Positions 49,630-59,760 of a stretch of DNA of 64,000 bases are shown here, in pieces (position 1 is the first letter of the stretch; the number at the start of each line of letters is the position of its first letter). Source of the DNA: Prorocentrum cordatum (Eukaryota > Sar > Dinophyceae > Prorocentrales > Prorocentraceae); assembly GCA_963575745.1 (NCBI GenBank), contig CAUYUJ010016294.1, positions 1 through 64,000 of the forward strand, written 5' to 3'. Made by a program: the position numbers and the translations under genes. Under the pieces are notes generated by a model. It saw nothing but the letters and a program-made list of their open reading frames with translations. It made no database searches and was not told the DNA's origin.

Positions 49630-49854
49630 CTCGTTAAAGGCTTAACGACTTCTGCCGTCCTTCGACTCGCGCTGGAGCGGCCGCGAAGTGCTCGAACTTT
49701 CCCTAGAGATCTCTGGATTTACCTGGATTTACCCAGATTTATCTAGATTTACCTGGATTGACCTGGATTTACCTCGACTTATCTGCATTTACCTGGGTTT
49801 ATCTGGCTCGATTCTCACAAGTCGATTGGCGAAAAGTCGACAAGCCCTTAGGGA
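49630..49854 (+). mobile_element. F5 element, copy 2
   Basis: Near-identical to 30901-31126, with roughly ten substitutions by eye and no length change larger than a base. It contains the same run of 10-bp CTGGATTTAC units. High identity over 18 kb suggests recent movement or conversion. Confidence 0.85.
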
Positions 49855-50211
49855 CTCTCGTCGAGGCGCCCCAGCGCCTCCCGCCGGGACGGTGGCGGCC
49901 CGCGCTGCCGGGCACTCGCGCGCACCGGGCTCGGCGCGTGCCCCTCTGCGCCCTCTGCGGCGAGCGCGGGCGAGGAGGCGAGGGGGCGCAGGCCCCCCGC
50001 TCGGCGGCCAGCGGGACTTCTGCATGGGACTATAAAGGGAAATTAGGACACACAAATAAATACACACAAATAAAAATATCCCCCATATTTTCCCATATTT
50101 TCTGGGTTCTTGTCTTCCCCCCCACTTCCCATATTTTCCCATATTTTCTGGGGAATCGACGATTAATTGTGTCTGTGTGTTTCTTTCCCTCCTAAGACTA
50201 GTCGTCGACGA

Positions 50212-50242
<31 letters not shown>

Positions 50243-50353
50243 TGCATGGAGGCGGGGCGGCGTTGGGCCTGCCGCCGGCCCTGAGATCCGACGTCGCGAA
50301 GATCTGCGGCGTCGTGGAAGATCACGGCCAGGGCCATCGATCCCATATGTGTG
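49855..50353. other. No gene recognised; CGT array at 50206-50242
   Basis: CCCATATTTTCCCATATTTT is duplicated at 50083 and 50128. The dispersed fragment GACGTCGCGAAGATCTGCGG then CGTCGTGGAAGATCACGGCC lies at 50292-50335. Nothing coding is recognised. Confidence 0.45.
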
Positions 50354-50553
50354 CCTCCCAGATGGGGTCCGAATCGATGGGGTCGGAGGATTGCCGATGC
50401 ATCGCCGATGCATTGGCGACGTCGGCGATGTGTCGGCGACGTTGGTGCGGAGAAAATCGGGCTCCACATCGAGCCGCATCGCCAGTGCATCGGCGATGCG
50501 GCGCGATCCTCCGATCCCGTCTACTTCGACCCCCTCCGACCCCATCTGGGAGG
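50354..50553. mobile_element. F1 element, copy 5, perfect ends
   Basis: CCTCCCAGATGGGGTC at the left is exactly complementary to GACCCCATCTGGGAGG at the right (16 bases). The interior follows the family order, and this copy defines the family ends. 200 bases, non-coding. Confidence 0.85.
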
Positions 50554-50716
50554 CCTAGACCATCTCTGTGCGGTATCTCTCGGGCCGGATCGATCTGTGA
50601 GGGTTCCTCAAAAGACCGAGGCTGGGCGAAAACGTCGGGTGCGGACAGGAGGTGTCACGCGCCGGGAGAATCATGGGGGACTAGGGGCAGTAGGGCCCCC
50701 CCTGACATCGGCCGGT

Positions 50717-50764
<48 letters not shown>

Positions 50765-50790
50765 TAAATACATATGTGTGTATATCAACA
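50717..50790. repeat. CA/TA microsatellite
   Basis: ACACACACAC then ATATATAT to 50760, followed by TGTGTATATC words. Confidence 0.93.
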
Positions 50791-50833
50791 TGTGTGTATA
50801 ACATGTGCCGCCGTCGCGTCGCCGCCGCCGCTA

Positions 50834-51403
50834 TCATGTCCCTTCCTTCCCCTGAGTATGTCGCCGCTCCCCCCCTTTCCTTGGGCCCTCGTTCTCAAGC
50901 ACGCCAGCCACAGCGAAATACACCATCCCATCCACAGCGAAATGAAGCAACGTTGTCATTGAGTCGATGAGAAGCCCCTTCCCTTTGATCCCTTCCAGGG
51001 GGGGGGGGTCCTGGGGGGTGGACCGGGGGGGGGTCCCGGGGGGTGGTCTCGGAGGGTGGTCCCGGGTCAGAATACCACCCTCCTGGCCCGCCCTCTCCCT
51101 CCCATTTCCGTCGAGGTCCGAGGCCTCCAGGGTCGGCGGCACCGGCAGTAAGGCCTTCGCAATATGTGGAACTATCGCGCGCGCGCGCTTTGGTTCTAGC
51201 TGGTCGAGTGCTGACCGCATTGAGACAATAAAGCGGTCATGAATAATGATATCAACATTATCTGTTACCTCCTGCCTCTTCCTCATTCCTCCTCTTCCGC
51301 TCTTATCGACCGGTCGACCGGTGATCTGTCGCCAAACTTCTTGGGGACCTCTTGAACCCTCCTGGGGGTCTCCTGGGGCGAAGATCTCGGGTTCTGGGTT
51401 CAC
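50834..51403 (-). CDS. Hypothetical protein, 189 codons
   Basis: A minus-strand ORF from ATG 51403 to a stop at 50834. It has a normal-looking central part (TDNVDIIIHDRFIVSMRSAL, DQLEPKRARAIVPHIAKALL, PVPPTLEASDLDGN), a Pro-rich low-complexity stretch from G/C runs near 51000-51060, and a more hydrophobic end (LLIDSMTTLLHFAVDGMVYF then AVAGVLENEG). I recognise no domain, signal peptide or clear membrane span. Residue use is unlike the simple-repeat ORFs nearby. It may be one exon of a longer gene or chance; there are no splice or promoter clues. Confidence 0.3.
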   Translation of the reverse strand: MNPEPEIFAPGDPQEGSRGPQEVWRQITGRPVDKSGRGGMRKRQEVTDNVDIIIHDRFIVSMRSALDQLEPKRARAIVPHIAKALLPVPPTLEASDLDGNGRERAGQEGGILTRDHPPRPPPGTPPRSTPQDPPPLEGIKGKGLLIDSMTTLLHFAVDGMVYFAVAGVLENEGPRKGGERRHTQGKEGT

Positions 51404-51464
51404 GTTCCCGATAGTGGCCTTCGGCCCATTCCGCCACTGTGCCTGGGTTGTGGGTTAGAGGCCT

Positions 51465-51670
51465 CTTGAAAGTTCGTTTGGAATTTGTGGGAGGCTTCCT
51501 GGGGGCCTCTTGAAGGCAGTTTTGGAGGCCTCTTGGGGGCCGTTTGGGGTGCTCGTGGGGCGTCCTTTTGGGCCCCTTTGGGGCCTCGTGGGGCCTCTCA
51601 GGAGCCTCTTGGGCTATGTTGAGGGCCTCTTGGGGCCTCCTGGAAACCTCTTAGGGCGGAAGGCTCGTTT
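51465..51670 (-). repeat. TCTTGGGGCC array (reverse CCAAGA type)
   Basis: GGCCTCTTGGGGGCCGTTTG, GGGGCCTCGTGGGGCCTCTC and similar, the reverse complement of the array type at 21625. Confidence 0.75.
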
Positions 51671-51785
51671 TGTCGGTTCGTGTTCCCCCTCTTGGGACTC
51701 CCGCCTGCACCCCTGGGCTTCGCCCACTCTGGCCGCCTGAGGCCCCGCCTTCCTGTGCCCTGTCTCCCTAATTAAAGCTGTGCAT
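51671..51785. other. Spacer between arrays
   Basis: About 115 bases of unique sequence. Nothing recognised. Confidence 0.4.
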
Positions 51786-51839
51786 AGCCCGCCTAGCTTT
51801 TAGCGGAAGAGGTTCGCTCTCGCCCCGCAGATCAAAAAG
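51786..51839 (+). repeat. 54-bp dispersed repeat, copy 2
   Basis: Matches 18816-18869 with two visible differences. Here it lies between two TCTTGGGGCC arrays. Confidence 0.8.
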
Positions 51840-52290
51840 TGTTTCCCCTCTTGGGCCCCTCTTGGGGCCGTCTGGGGGCCCTCTTGGGCGATCTTGGGCG
51901 CCTCTTGGGCCGTCTTGGCGCACTCTTGGGCCGTCTTGGGACTCTCTTGCGCCGTCGTGGCGCCCTCTTTGGGTGTCTCTTGGGCCGTCTTGAGGTAATT
52001 TCTGGGGCCTCGTGGACTGTCTTGGACCGTCGGAAGCACGAAACAGAGAGAACACGAAAAACCTTCAAAAACCATAGAAACATCAGACTTATTTCGCCTC
52101 CTGAGTGTCTCGTGGGAATCCTGTTGAAGGCATCTTGGCCGTCTTGCAGCCCTCTTGGGCTGTCTTCAAGCCATGTTGGACCAATTTGAAACGCTCTTGT
52201 GCGGTCTTGGGCTCTCTTGGAGCGCTCTTGGGCCATCTTGGCGCCCTCTTGGACGTCTCTCGGCCCCCTTTGACGTTTCTTGGCGCCCCC
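51840..52290 (-). repeat. TCTTGGGCCGTCTTGG array
   Basis: GGGCCGTCTTGG and GCCCTCTTGGGC units recur every 10-25 bases, interrupted by about 70 unique bases at 52025-52100. Confidence 0.78.
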
Positions 52291-52354
52291 CACTGGGCCC
52301 GAAACGGCCAGAAGACAACTCAGTGCAGTTTTGGGGCCCTGGGACCTCCCTACC

Positions 52355-52383
52355 CATATATATATATATATATATATATATAG

Positions 52384-52419
<36 letters not shown>

Positions 52420-52720
52420 ATATGTATTGACACCTGTGCACATGCATGTATGTATGCATGTCTACCTGTCTGTATGTATGCATGTACGTAGATATGTACG
52501 CATGCATGTACACATGTACCTATGTATGCATATATGCATATATGCATGTATATATGCATGCATGCATGCATGCATGTATGTATGTATGCACGCATGCATG
52601 TGTGTAGGTATGTACGTATGTACGTATGTATGTATGTATGTATGGATGCATGCATGTACATGTATTGAACTCGCAACCCCGATAATACATACGTATATAT
52701 ATATATGTATTCAACTCGCA
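52355..52720. repeat. TA, TG and TATG/CATG microsatellites
   Basis: (TA)n at 52357-52382, (TG)n at 52385-52415, then GTATGTATGCATGCATGT mixtures to about 52660. CAACTCGCAACC occurs twice (52667 and 52711) around a further TA tract. Confidence 0.93.
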
Positions 52721-52729
52721 ACCTCGAGA

Positions 52730-52832
52730 ATGGTCCCGGCCACTTCTCAGGAGGTAGTGTTCCGCTCTGGCCCTCATTTTTGACCGTCCAAGGGCCCGAA
52801 GGCGGGCCCCCGGAGGCCGAGGCCCATAACAT
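52730..52832 (+). mobile_element. F3 element fragment
   Basis: CCCTCATTTTTGACCGTCCA then AGGGCCCGAAGGCGGGCCCC and CGGAGGCCGAGG match the F3 middle and right part. Confidence 0.5.
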
Positions 52833-52877
52833 ACCCGTGGGAAGAACGTCTCGTCGGAGATCTGGACACTCCCCCAC

Positions 52878-53235
52878 CCTCCTCCTCCTCCTCCTCCTCC
52901 TCCTCCTCCTCATCCTGCTCCTCCTCTTCGTCGTCGTCCTCCTCCTCTTCCTCATCCTCGACCCAGCCGCCGCCGCCACTTCCCCTCCGCATCCCCGAGC
53001 AGGGCGGCCCCGACCTCTGCGCGGCGCCCCTCGACCTCTGCGCGGCGCCCCTTTCCCCCCCGTGGCCCGCTCCCCCCTCCGTCGCCGCCCCCTAAGAGGC
53101 GATTTGCCGCCTTCTCCTTCTCCTCCTCCTCCTCCTCCTCCTCCTCCTCCACCTCCGCCTCCTCCGCCTCCCCCTCCTCCGCCTCCTCCTCTTCTTCCTC
53201 CTCCTCCTCCTCCTCCTCATCCCCCTCCTCCGCCT
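52878..53235. repeat. (TCC)n tracts with GC-rich spacer
   Basis: TCC arrays at 52878-52962 and 53115-53235, with a spacer in which CGACCTCTGCGCGGCGCCCC occurs twice in tandem (53008 and 53030). Confidence 0.93.
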
Positions 53236-53239
53236 CCTC

Positions 53240-53345
53240 CGCGCCCGCCTGGTCCGCCAGGCCGCGCTGGCCCGAGCCCAGGTGGTCGAGGTACAGCGCG
53301 AGCATGGACGTGACGAGCCGCCTGTCCACGCGGTACCCTCCCTCT
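53240..53345 (-). other. Possible exon fragment
   Basis: The minus strand reads YRVDRRLVTSMLALYLDHLG then SGQRGLADQAG before a Glu-rich run coded by the TCC array. DRRLVTSMLALYLDH has the helical look of a golgin/GRIP-type C-terminal segment, but it is too short to identify. A possible AG acceptor precedes GGTACCGCG at about 53334. It continues the pattern of protein-like scraps beside TCC/GGA arrays. Confidence 0.25.
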
Positions 53346-53349
53346 CTTT

Positions 53350-53388
53350 TGTTGTTGCTGCTGCTGTCGTTGGCGTTGTCGATGTTGC

Positions 53389-53460
<72 letters not shown>

Positions 53461-54058
53461 CGCTGTTGTTGTTGTTGTCGTTGTTGTCGTTGTTGTCGCT
53501 GTTGTTGTGATTGTCGTTGTTGTTGTGCTTGTTGCTGTGATGGCTGTGATTGCTACTGTTGTTGTTGCTGTTGTTGTGGTTTTGGTTGCTGTGGTTGTGG
53601 TTGTTCATTTCTATTGTGCTTGTTGTTGTGGTTGCTGTGATTGTTGTTGTTGTTGCTGCTGTTGCTGTGGTTGTTTTTGTGGTTGTGGTTGTGGTTGTGG
53701 TTGTTGTTGTTGTTCATGTTTTTGGTGGTTGTTATTGTTGTTGCTGTTGTTGTGATTGTTGTTGTCGTTGTGATTCCTGTGATTGTTGTTGCTGTTGCTG
53801 TTGTTGTTGTGGCTGTGGCTATGGTTCTTGTTGTTGTTGTTATTGTTGTTGTTGTTGTTGTTGATATTGTTGTTGTGATTGCTGTGTTTGTTGTTGCTGT
53901 TGCTGTTGTTCTTGTTGTTGCTGTTGTTGTTATGGTTGTGATTGCGATTGTGGTTGTGGTTGTGGTTGTGGTTGTGGTTGCTGTTGTTGTTATTGTTGCT
54001 ATTGCTGTTGCTGTTGCTGTTGCTGTTCCTGTTGCTGCTGCCGTTGCTGCTGTTGCTT
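53350..54058. repeat. (TTG)n imperfect microsatellite
   Basis: About 700 bases of TTG with CTG, GTG and ATT variants. ORFs in all frames are artefacts. Confidence 0.96.
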
Positions 54059-54525
54059 TTGCAACGCAGCGCTCCGGTGCAGCAGACGGCACCGCCACGC
54101 TAGACGCCGCGCCCGTGCGTGCCGCCCCCTTCTTCCCCCTCGCCCCAGACGTGCTCCCCGGACGTGCTGGCGTCGCGGCAGCACGCGCGCGGGGGAATAC
54201 TCGGCCGCCTCTGGCCGCCGGGGGCCCCCGCTGGGCTCCCAGAACGAGGCAAAGGACGGCTCGGAATCAAAAGCGGGCCCCGGAGGCCCAAAAGAGGCCC
54301 CGGAACAGGCCCCAACACGCTGCAACATTGCCTCCAGGAGGCTCCGCCAGGCCCCCAAACAGCTCCCAGGATGCCCGCAAGACAATGAACCACAGAACCG
54401 AACCACGAACCACAGAACCGAACCGACCGAGGGAGAACCGACGGAACCGGAACCCGTCAGAAACCCGACGTCTATCTAGGGACTCTTGCCAAGAGTCCCT
54501 GCCTCAACCGCGGACCCCCCGCCTC
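54059..54525. other. No gene recognised
   Basis: GC-rich sequence with GGCCCCGGAGGCCCAAAAGA-like words, and GAACCGAACCACGAACCACA near 54396. No motif. Confidence 0.4.
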
Positions 54526-54529
54526 TTTT

Positions 54530-54645
54530 GGGGGTCAGCGGAATGGTGTAAGCCTCTTGAATAAAAAAACAGCCCTGGGGAAAGGGTATAGATTTCCGGG
54601 CACTCCGCATGGACAAAAAATAATACATCGGATGTCTGGGTCTGG
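54530..54645 (-). mobile_element. F3 element, diverged fragment
   Basis: AAAACAGCCCTGGGGAAAGG then GTATAGATTTCCGGG, and AAAAAATAATACATCGGATG then TCTGGG follow the reversed F3 right half. Confidence 0.45.
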
Positions 54646-54647
54646 AT

Positions 54648-54930
54648 CCTTCCTCCCTTCCCCCTCGCCCTCCCCCTCCCCCCCCCTCCTCGTCCCTGTC
54701 CTCCTTGTCCTCCTTGTGCTCCTTGTCCTCCTCGCCCTCCTCCCTTTCTTCCTCCCGCCCCTCCCTGTCCCCGTTCCCGTTCTCCTCTCCTCGTCTCCGC
54801 CCTCGCCCTCGCCCTCCTCCGCCGTCGTCCCCGTCCAGCCGCCCTCCTCCTCGTCGTCGTTTCCCCCTCCTCCTCCAGCCGCCTCCTCCTCCTCCTTCTC
54901 CTCGTCCGCTTCTTCCTCCTATTTCTCCTC
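54648..54930. repeat. TCC/CCC-rich tract
   Basis: TCCTTGTCC, CCCTCCTCC and CGCCCTCGCC triplet-like words, about 280 bases. Confidence 0.85.
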
Positions 54931-54934
54931 CTGC

Positions 54935-55036
54935 CTCCCTCCCTCGCCCCCGAGGCCCGCGGCGGCGGCGAGCTGCCTGTCCACGTAGTGCTCCCTCTCG
55001 TCCAGGTGCCGGCTCTTCTCCTCGCAAAGAGGGTCA
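54935..55036 (-). other. Possible exon fragment
   Basis: The minus strand from 55036 reads DPLCEEKSRHLDEREHYVDR then QLAAAAGLGGEG, a charged helix-like stretch between a GGA array (upstream, coding poly-Glu in the other orientation) and a TCC tract. No family is recognised. It may belong with the scrap at 53240-53345 on the same strand. Confidence 0.22.
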
Positions 55037-55037
55037 T

Positions 55038-55342
55038 GAGGAGGAGGAGGAGGAGGAGGAGGAGGAGGAGGAGGAGGAGGAGAAGGAGGAGGAGCAGGAA
55101 GATGAGGAGGAGGCGGAGGAGGAGGAGAAGGAGGGAGGAGGAGGATGAGAAGGAAGGAGGAGGAGGAGGAGGAGGAGGAGGGGAGGAGGAGGAGGAGGAG
55201 GAGGGAGGAGGAGGAGAGGGAGGAGCAGGAGGAGGAGGAAGGAGGAGGAGGGGGAGGAAGGAGGAGGAAAGGAGAAGGATGTTTCAGGAGGACGAGGAGA
55301 GATAAGGAGGAGGAGAGAGGAGGAGGAGGATGAGTAGGAGGA
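55038..55342. repeat. (GGA)n tract
   Basis: GGA triplets with GAAGG and GAGGGAGG breaks. Confidence 0.97.
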
Positions 55343-55547
55343 CCAGGAGCAGCAACTGCATCAAGGTGTGTCGCCTGCAGCCGCTCAAATCAGCTGACTG
55401 CCGCGCTGGAACGGGAAGCGTGCGCAACAGTGTTCGCATGGCGCGCTTCTGATATGAAAGCGGGCGGCCCCTTCGCACGCGAGAACTCGCCCTCACCAAT
55501 CCCAGAAAGATGTTTGCGGCCCTTGCAAATCATGCCGTTACATTTTT
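55343..55547. other. Spacer, no gene recognised
   Basis: About 200 bases of unique sequence before the GAT array. Confidence 0.4.
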
Positions 55548-56469
55548 CGCACGATGATGATGGTGATGCTAATGATGACGATGCTGATGATGACGCTGCT
55601 GATGATGATGATGTCTATGATGATGGTGATGATGACGATGGTGACGGTGACGTCAATACTCCTGATGATGATGACGATCATGATGCTGCTGCTGCTGAAG
55701 ATGACGATTATGATGATTCTGTTGATGGCGCAGCTGATGCTAATGAAGACGATGACGATGACTATGAATATGGCGATGCTGATGATGATGACGATGATAT
55801 TAGTGATGGTGACGATGATCATCATGATTTTGTTGATGCTGCTGCTGCTGCTGCTCATGATGATGACGATGACGATGGCGATGCTGCTGCTGATGTTGAT
55901 GAGGAGGATGTTCCTGTTGATGATTGTGATTGTGATGATGATGGGTGATCATGAACATGATCATGCTGATGATGCTGAGGAATGATGGTGATCATGATGC
56001 TGATGCTGCTGATAATAATGTTCATGATGATGACGATGATGCTGATGCTGTTGATGATGCTGATGCTGCTGCTGATGATGAGGACGAAGCTGATGATGAT
56101 GCGTATGACGATGATGATGATGCTGATGGAGATGATTATTCTGATGATGATGATGATGATGATTATGATGGCGATGCTGATGCTGCTGATGATGCTGATG
56201 ATGATTGTGATTCTGATTATGATGATGACGATGACGATCATGATGCTGATGATGGATATGATGGTGATGCTGATGTTGTTGATGATACTGATGGTGATTA
56301 CGATGATGATGCTGATGACGATGATGCGGCTGATTATGATGACGAAGAAGAAGATGATGATGATCATGATGATGATAAGCATGGTAATGGTGATGGTGAT
56401 GATGTTTATGCTGATACTGATGCTGATGCTGATGATGCTGATGCTGATGCTGATGCTGATGATGATGAC

Positions 56470-56545
<76 letters not shown>

Positions 56546-56640
56546 TTGATGTGATGATGATTGATGATGATGATGATTGATGATGATGATGATGATGATG
56601 TGGATGGTGGTGGTGGTGGTGGTGGTGGTGGTGGTGGTGA
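55548..56640. repeat. (GAT)n array, ~1.1 kb, ending in (GGT)n
   Basis: GAT triplets with GCT, GAC and GTT variants, about 50 percent non-GAT at the left and pure at 56455-56600, then GGTGGT. The Asp-rich frames are open through composition only. Confidence 0.96.
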
Positions 56641-56696
56641 GGGAGAGGATTATTGCCTAATATCAGCCAGGGTGGAGTCCGCACGGTGGCACCACT

Positions 56697-57838
56697 ATCA
56701 AATATATGAGAGAGCGTGATCCACCGCCGCTTTACTGTGGAAAATTGCCGCCCTTTTCCTCCGGAACCCGGGGGTCCCCCCCCCTCCCGGGAAAATCTCC
56801 CCCCCCCCCCTTCCCCCTTCCCCCGGCAAAACCCCCCCCCTCCCCTAACCCCCCCCCCCTCGAACTCGAAAACCGGGGGGGGTCACTACCGGTTCGAACC
56901 CCCCCCCCCTCGAAAACCGGAGGGGGGGTCACTACCGGTTCGAACCCCTCCCCACCCCCCCCTCTCACCGCCAGCAAACGACTCCCGGTCCCTACCACCG
57001 TCCTCACCACATCCCCCACTGTTGTTCCCAGCGCCACTGTCCTCACCACCACTGTCCCCACTGGTTCCACCACCGCCCCTACTGTCCCCACCAGTGCCAC
57101 CACCACTGTCGCACTGTCCCCCACTGTCCCCACCACTGTTCCCACCACGGTTTCACTCTCCCAACTTTCTCCACTACTATCCCCACTGTCCCCACTGTCC
57201 CACTGACTCCTCCGCTGTCCCACTGAGCTGTCCCACTGTTCCCACCACTGTCCCCACTGTCCCCACTACTGTCCCCACTGTACCTCTGTCCCATTTTCCC
57301 ACCGCCGTGCTCGCCACCGCCTTCACCACTGTCCCCACCACCACTGTACCCTCCACTGTCCCACTGTTTCCACCACATTCCCACTGTCCCCACACCGCTG
57401 TCCCCACCACCACCGTCCCCACCACTGTCCCACTGCCCCCACTGTTCCCACAATTGTCCTCACCATTGTCCCCACCACTACCGTCCCCACCACTGTCCCA
57501 CTGTCCCCACCACTGTCCCGTTGTCCCCTCACCACTGTCCCCACCACCACCGTCCCCACCACTGTCCGCACCACCCCTCGGTTTTCGAGGGGGGGGGGGG
57601 AGGGGGGGGGTTCGAACCGGTAGTGACCCCCCCCCAGTTTTCGAGTTCGAGGGGGGGGGGGGGTTCGAACCGGTAGTGACCCCCCCCTTTTCATGATGAA
57701 CTGGGGGGTGGGGGGGGGAGGGGTTCGAACCGGTAGTGACCCCCCCCGGTTTTCCAAAGGGGGGGGGGGGTGTTCGAACCGGTAGTGACCCTCCCCCAGT
57801 TTTCCGCCAGCAGCGGTAGAACACGCTCTTTCAAATAT
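56697..57838. mobile_element. 1.1-kb foldback element with CCCCACTGT minisatellite core
   Basis: The left outer arm ATGAGAGAGCGTGATCCACC then GCCGCT pairs imperfectly with right outer AGCAGCGGTAGAACACGCTC then TTTCAAAT. Inside, GGTCACTACCGGTTCGAACC occurs twice on the left (56880-56950) and as the reverse complement four times on the right (57605-57790), each with CGAAAACCGG words and long C/G runs. The core (57000-57575) is a CCCCACTGTCCCCACCA minisatellite. No RT or transposase coding is visible. Confidence 0.75.
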
Positions 57839-58138
57839 ATAGGTGCAGTCGCCAAAAAGTTGCAAGAAGCAGATCCCCTGGGACGACCCAGGCGGATCTA
57901 GACTGTGGGAAGCGGGACCCGCTGCCCACACGGGAGTCGACCCCGATCACGGGATCAATCGTCCTTAGAGCCCGCGCGTACGTAGACAAAACGTATCACC
58001 CCGCAGTTGTGGATACGAGTGAGGGGGCTGCGGAGACGTCGGCCGTCTGCGAGGTTCTGAAGAAGCCCGGCGCAAGCGCCTCATTTTTACTAATTATGCA
58101 GCGAGCCCGCCGCAAGCGCTATTTCTTTCGTTAAAACA
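57839..58138. other. No gene recognised
   Basis: Unique sequence; the GCCCGGCGCAAGCGCCTCAT and GCCCGCCGCAAGCGCTAT words at 58067 and 58107 form a short direct duplication. Confidence 0.45.
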
Positions 58139-58480
58139 ATGTGGGTGGGTCCCGGGCCGGGTCGCGGGATGGGTCGCGGGTTGGTCGCGGGTGGGCCGCG
58201 GGTGGGTCGTGGGCCGGGTCGCGGGTGGGTCGCGGGTGGATCGCGGGTGGGTCGCGGGCGGGTCGAGGAGTGGGTCGCGGGTGGGTCGTGAGCTGGGTCG
58301 CGGGTGGGTAGCAGCTGGGTCGCGGATGGGTCGAGGGTGGGTCGCGGGCGGGTCGCGGGGTGGGTCGCGGGTGGGTTGGGGGTGGGTCGCGGGGTGCGCT
58401 GCAGGTGGGTCGCGGGCGGGTCGCGGGCGGGTCGCGGGGTGGGTCGCGGGGGGGTCGCGGGCGGGGTCGCGGGGAGGACG
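58139..58480. repeat. GGGTCGCGGGT minisatellite
   Basis: About 30 units of 10-12 bases (GTGGGTCGCGGGTGGGTCGC) with GAG, AGC and GTT variants. Open frames on both strands are artefacts. Confidence 0.95.
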
Positions 58481-58486
58481 GCGACA

Positions 58487-58652
58487 ACAAACAACGAACA
58501 ACAAACAACACAGAACAAACGGAAAACACCATCACCACCACCAACAACACCAATAACAACCACACAAACAGCACAAACAGCAACAACACCAACAATACCG
58601 TCAACACCAACAACAACACCACCACCACACACAACAACAACAACAACAACAA

Positions 58653-58693
<41 letters not shown>

Positions 58694-58710
58694 ACAACAC
58701 CAACAACACC

Positions 58711-58757
<47 letters not shown>

Positions 58758-58762
58758 CTACT
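58487..58762. repeat. (AAC)n microsatellite
   Basis: CAACAACAAC with ACC and AGC variants, pure at 58710-58757. This is the complement of the TTG arrays elsewhere. Confidence 0.96.
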
Positions 58763-59000
58763 AGCACGTGGGGACACTCCGTTCTCACCAGTGCCAGGGT
58801 TTTTTTTTTCTACGACGCCCGCCAATACCCCCACTTTGTGGGGGGGCCGGTTCAAGCTCTACCACATTTCCAAACGACTCTTCGCCACCCCCCACACCCA
58901 GCTTACCGCCCTATGACGTTCGGACACTTCACTTCGTGGCCTGCGGACGACCGTGGCTACTACACTGGCGCATGGGTACAGTGACTTGTTGTGGTAACAT
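58763..59000. other. Spacer, no gene recognised
   Basis: About 240 bases with a T10 run at 58800-58809. Nothing recognised. Confidence 0.4.
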
Positions 59001-59510
59001 GCGACGACGACGACGACGACGACGACGCGACACGCGCGCATGTGTCCCGCATGGTATGTTTTGCAAGGGATTGTGGCCCCTGGCAGGCGCGCGAACGCCG
59101 TTGAAAGAGCTTGCGAAAGTAGCTCGCGCGAGCTCATGTAACATAAATGTTGAAAAACCATTGGTTTTTTAGGATTCGGACAGCGCGCGCGGGTAGAAAT
59201 TTTGAAAATTCGTACAGATGTTTTTCGAGGACCTACGGTGCGATTCGTATGATTTTATGTTGCGCGGTGCTAAAATTCCTAAGAAACCCAATGGTTTTTG
59301 AAGATTTCGGCGTGCGCGCGCGAAGAAAAAACGAATGTGTCCCGCATGGTATTATTTGACAGGGATGATGGCCCTGGCAGGTGCGCAACCGTTGTTGGAG
59401 AAGTTCGAAGCACGTGAAAAAGTTGCTCGCAAAAGCCCGTTTGACAGAAATGTTTAAAAAGTGTTGGGTTTCCTACAAATCCGCAAGAGCGCGCGGGATG
59501 AAATTTTGAC

Positions 59511-59572
<62 letters not shown>

Positions 59573-59760
59573 AAAAAAAACCATTGGTTTTTTTTTGGAT
59601 GTTTTTATGTTGAAATCGTTAGGAACACTAAGGTTTCGGAAGGATTTCGTCTTGCGCGCGCGAATGTCCACTTTACCTTATTTTTTGCAAGGGATTCTTG
59701 AAGTTTGGTTATGTTAGAACAAGAAATGTCCACTTTGCCTTATTTTTTGCAAGGGAAAAC
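59001..59760. repeat. Diverged macro-unit-like sequence with poly-T
   Basis: A short CGA array, then GCGCGCATGTGTCCCGCATG, GAAAAACCATTGGTTTTTTA, GCGCGCGAAGAAAAAACGAA, and TGTTAGAACAAGAAATGTCC near the right end (compare GACATTTCTTGTTCTAACA at 40143, inverted) echo the internal repeats of the 38.4-45.2 kb units. A 56-base T run lies at 59513-59568, followed by A10. Confidence 0.55.

Noticed and set aside
53240-55036. Golgin/GRIP-type gene
   Set aside because: Only one ~20-residue stretch is suggestive and the expected following residues are absent, so I recorded it as a possible exon without a family.
55430-56580. Poly-Asp 'acidic protein' ORFs
   Set aside because: Pure consequence of the GAT microsatellite; the other frames give Met- or Ile-rich ORFs of the same length.
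56880-57790. tRNA or Pol III gene suggested by GGTTCGAACC words
   Set aside because: The B-box-like word recurs six times in inverted repeats among C/G runs. No A box, no acceptor stem or cloverleaf can be drawn.
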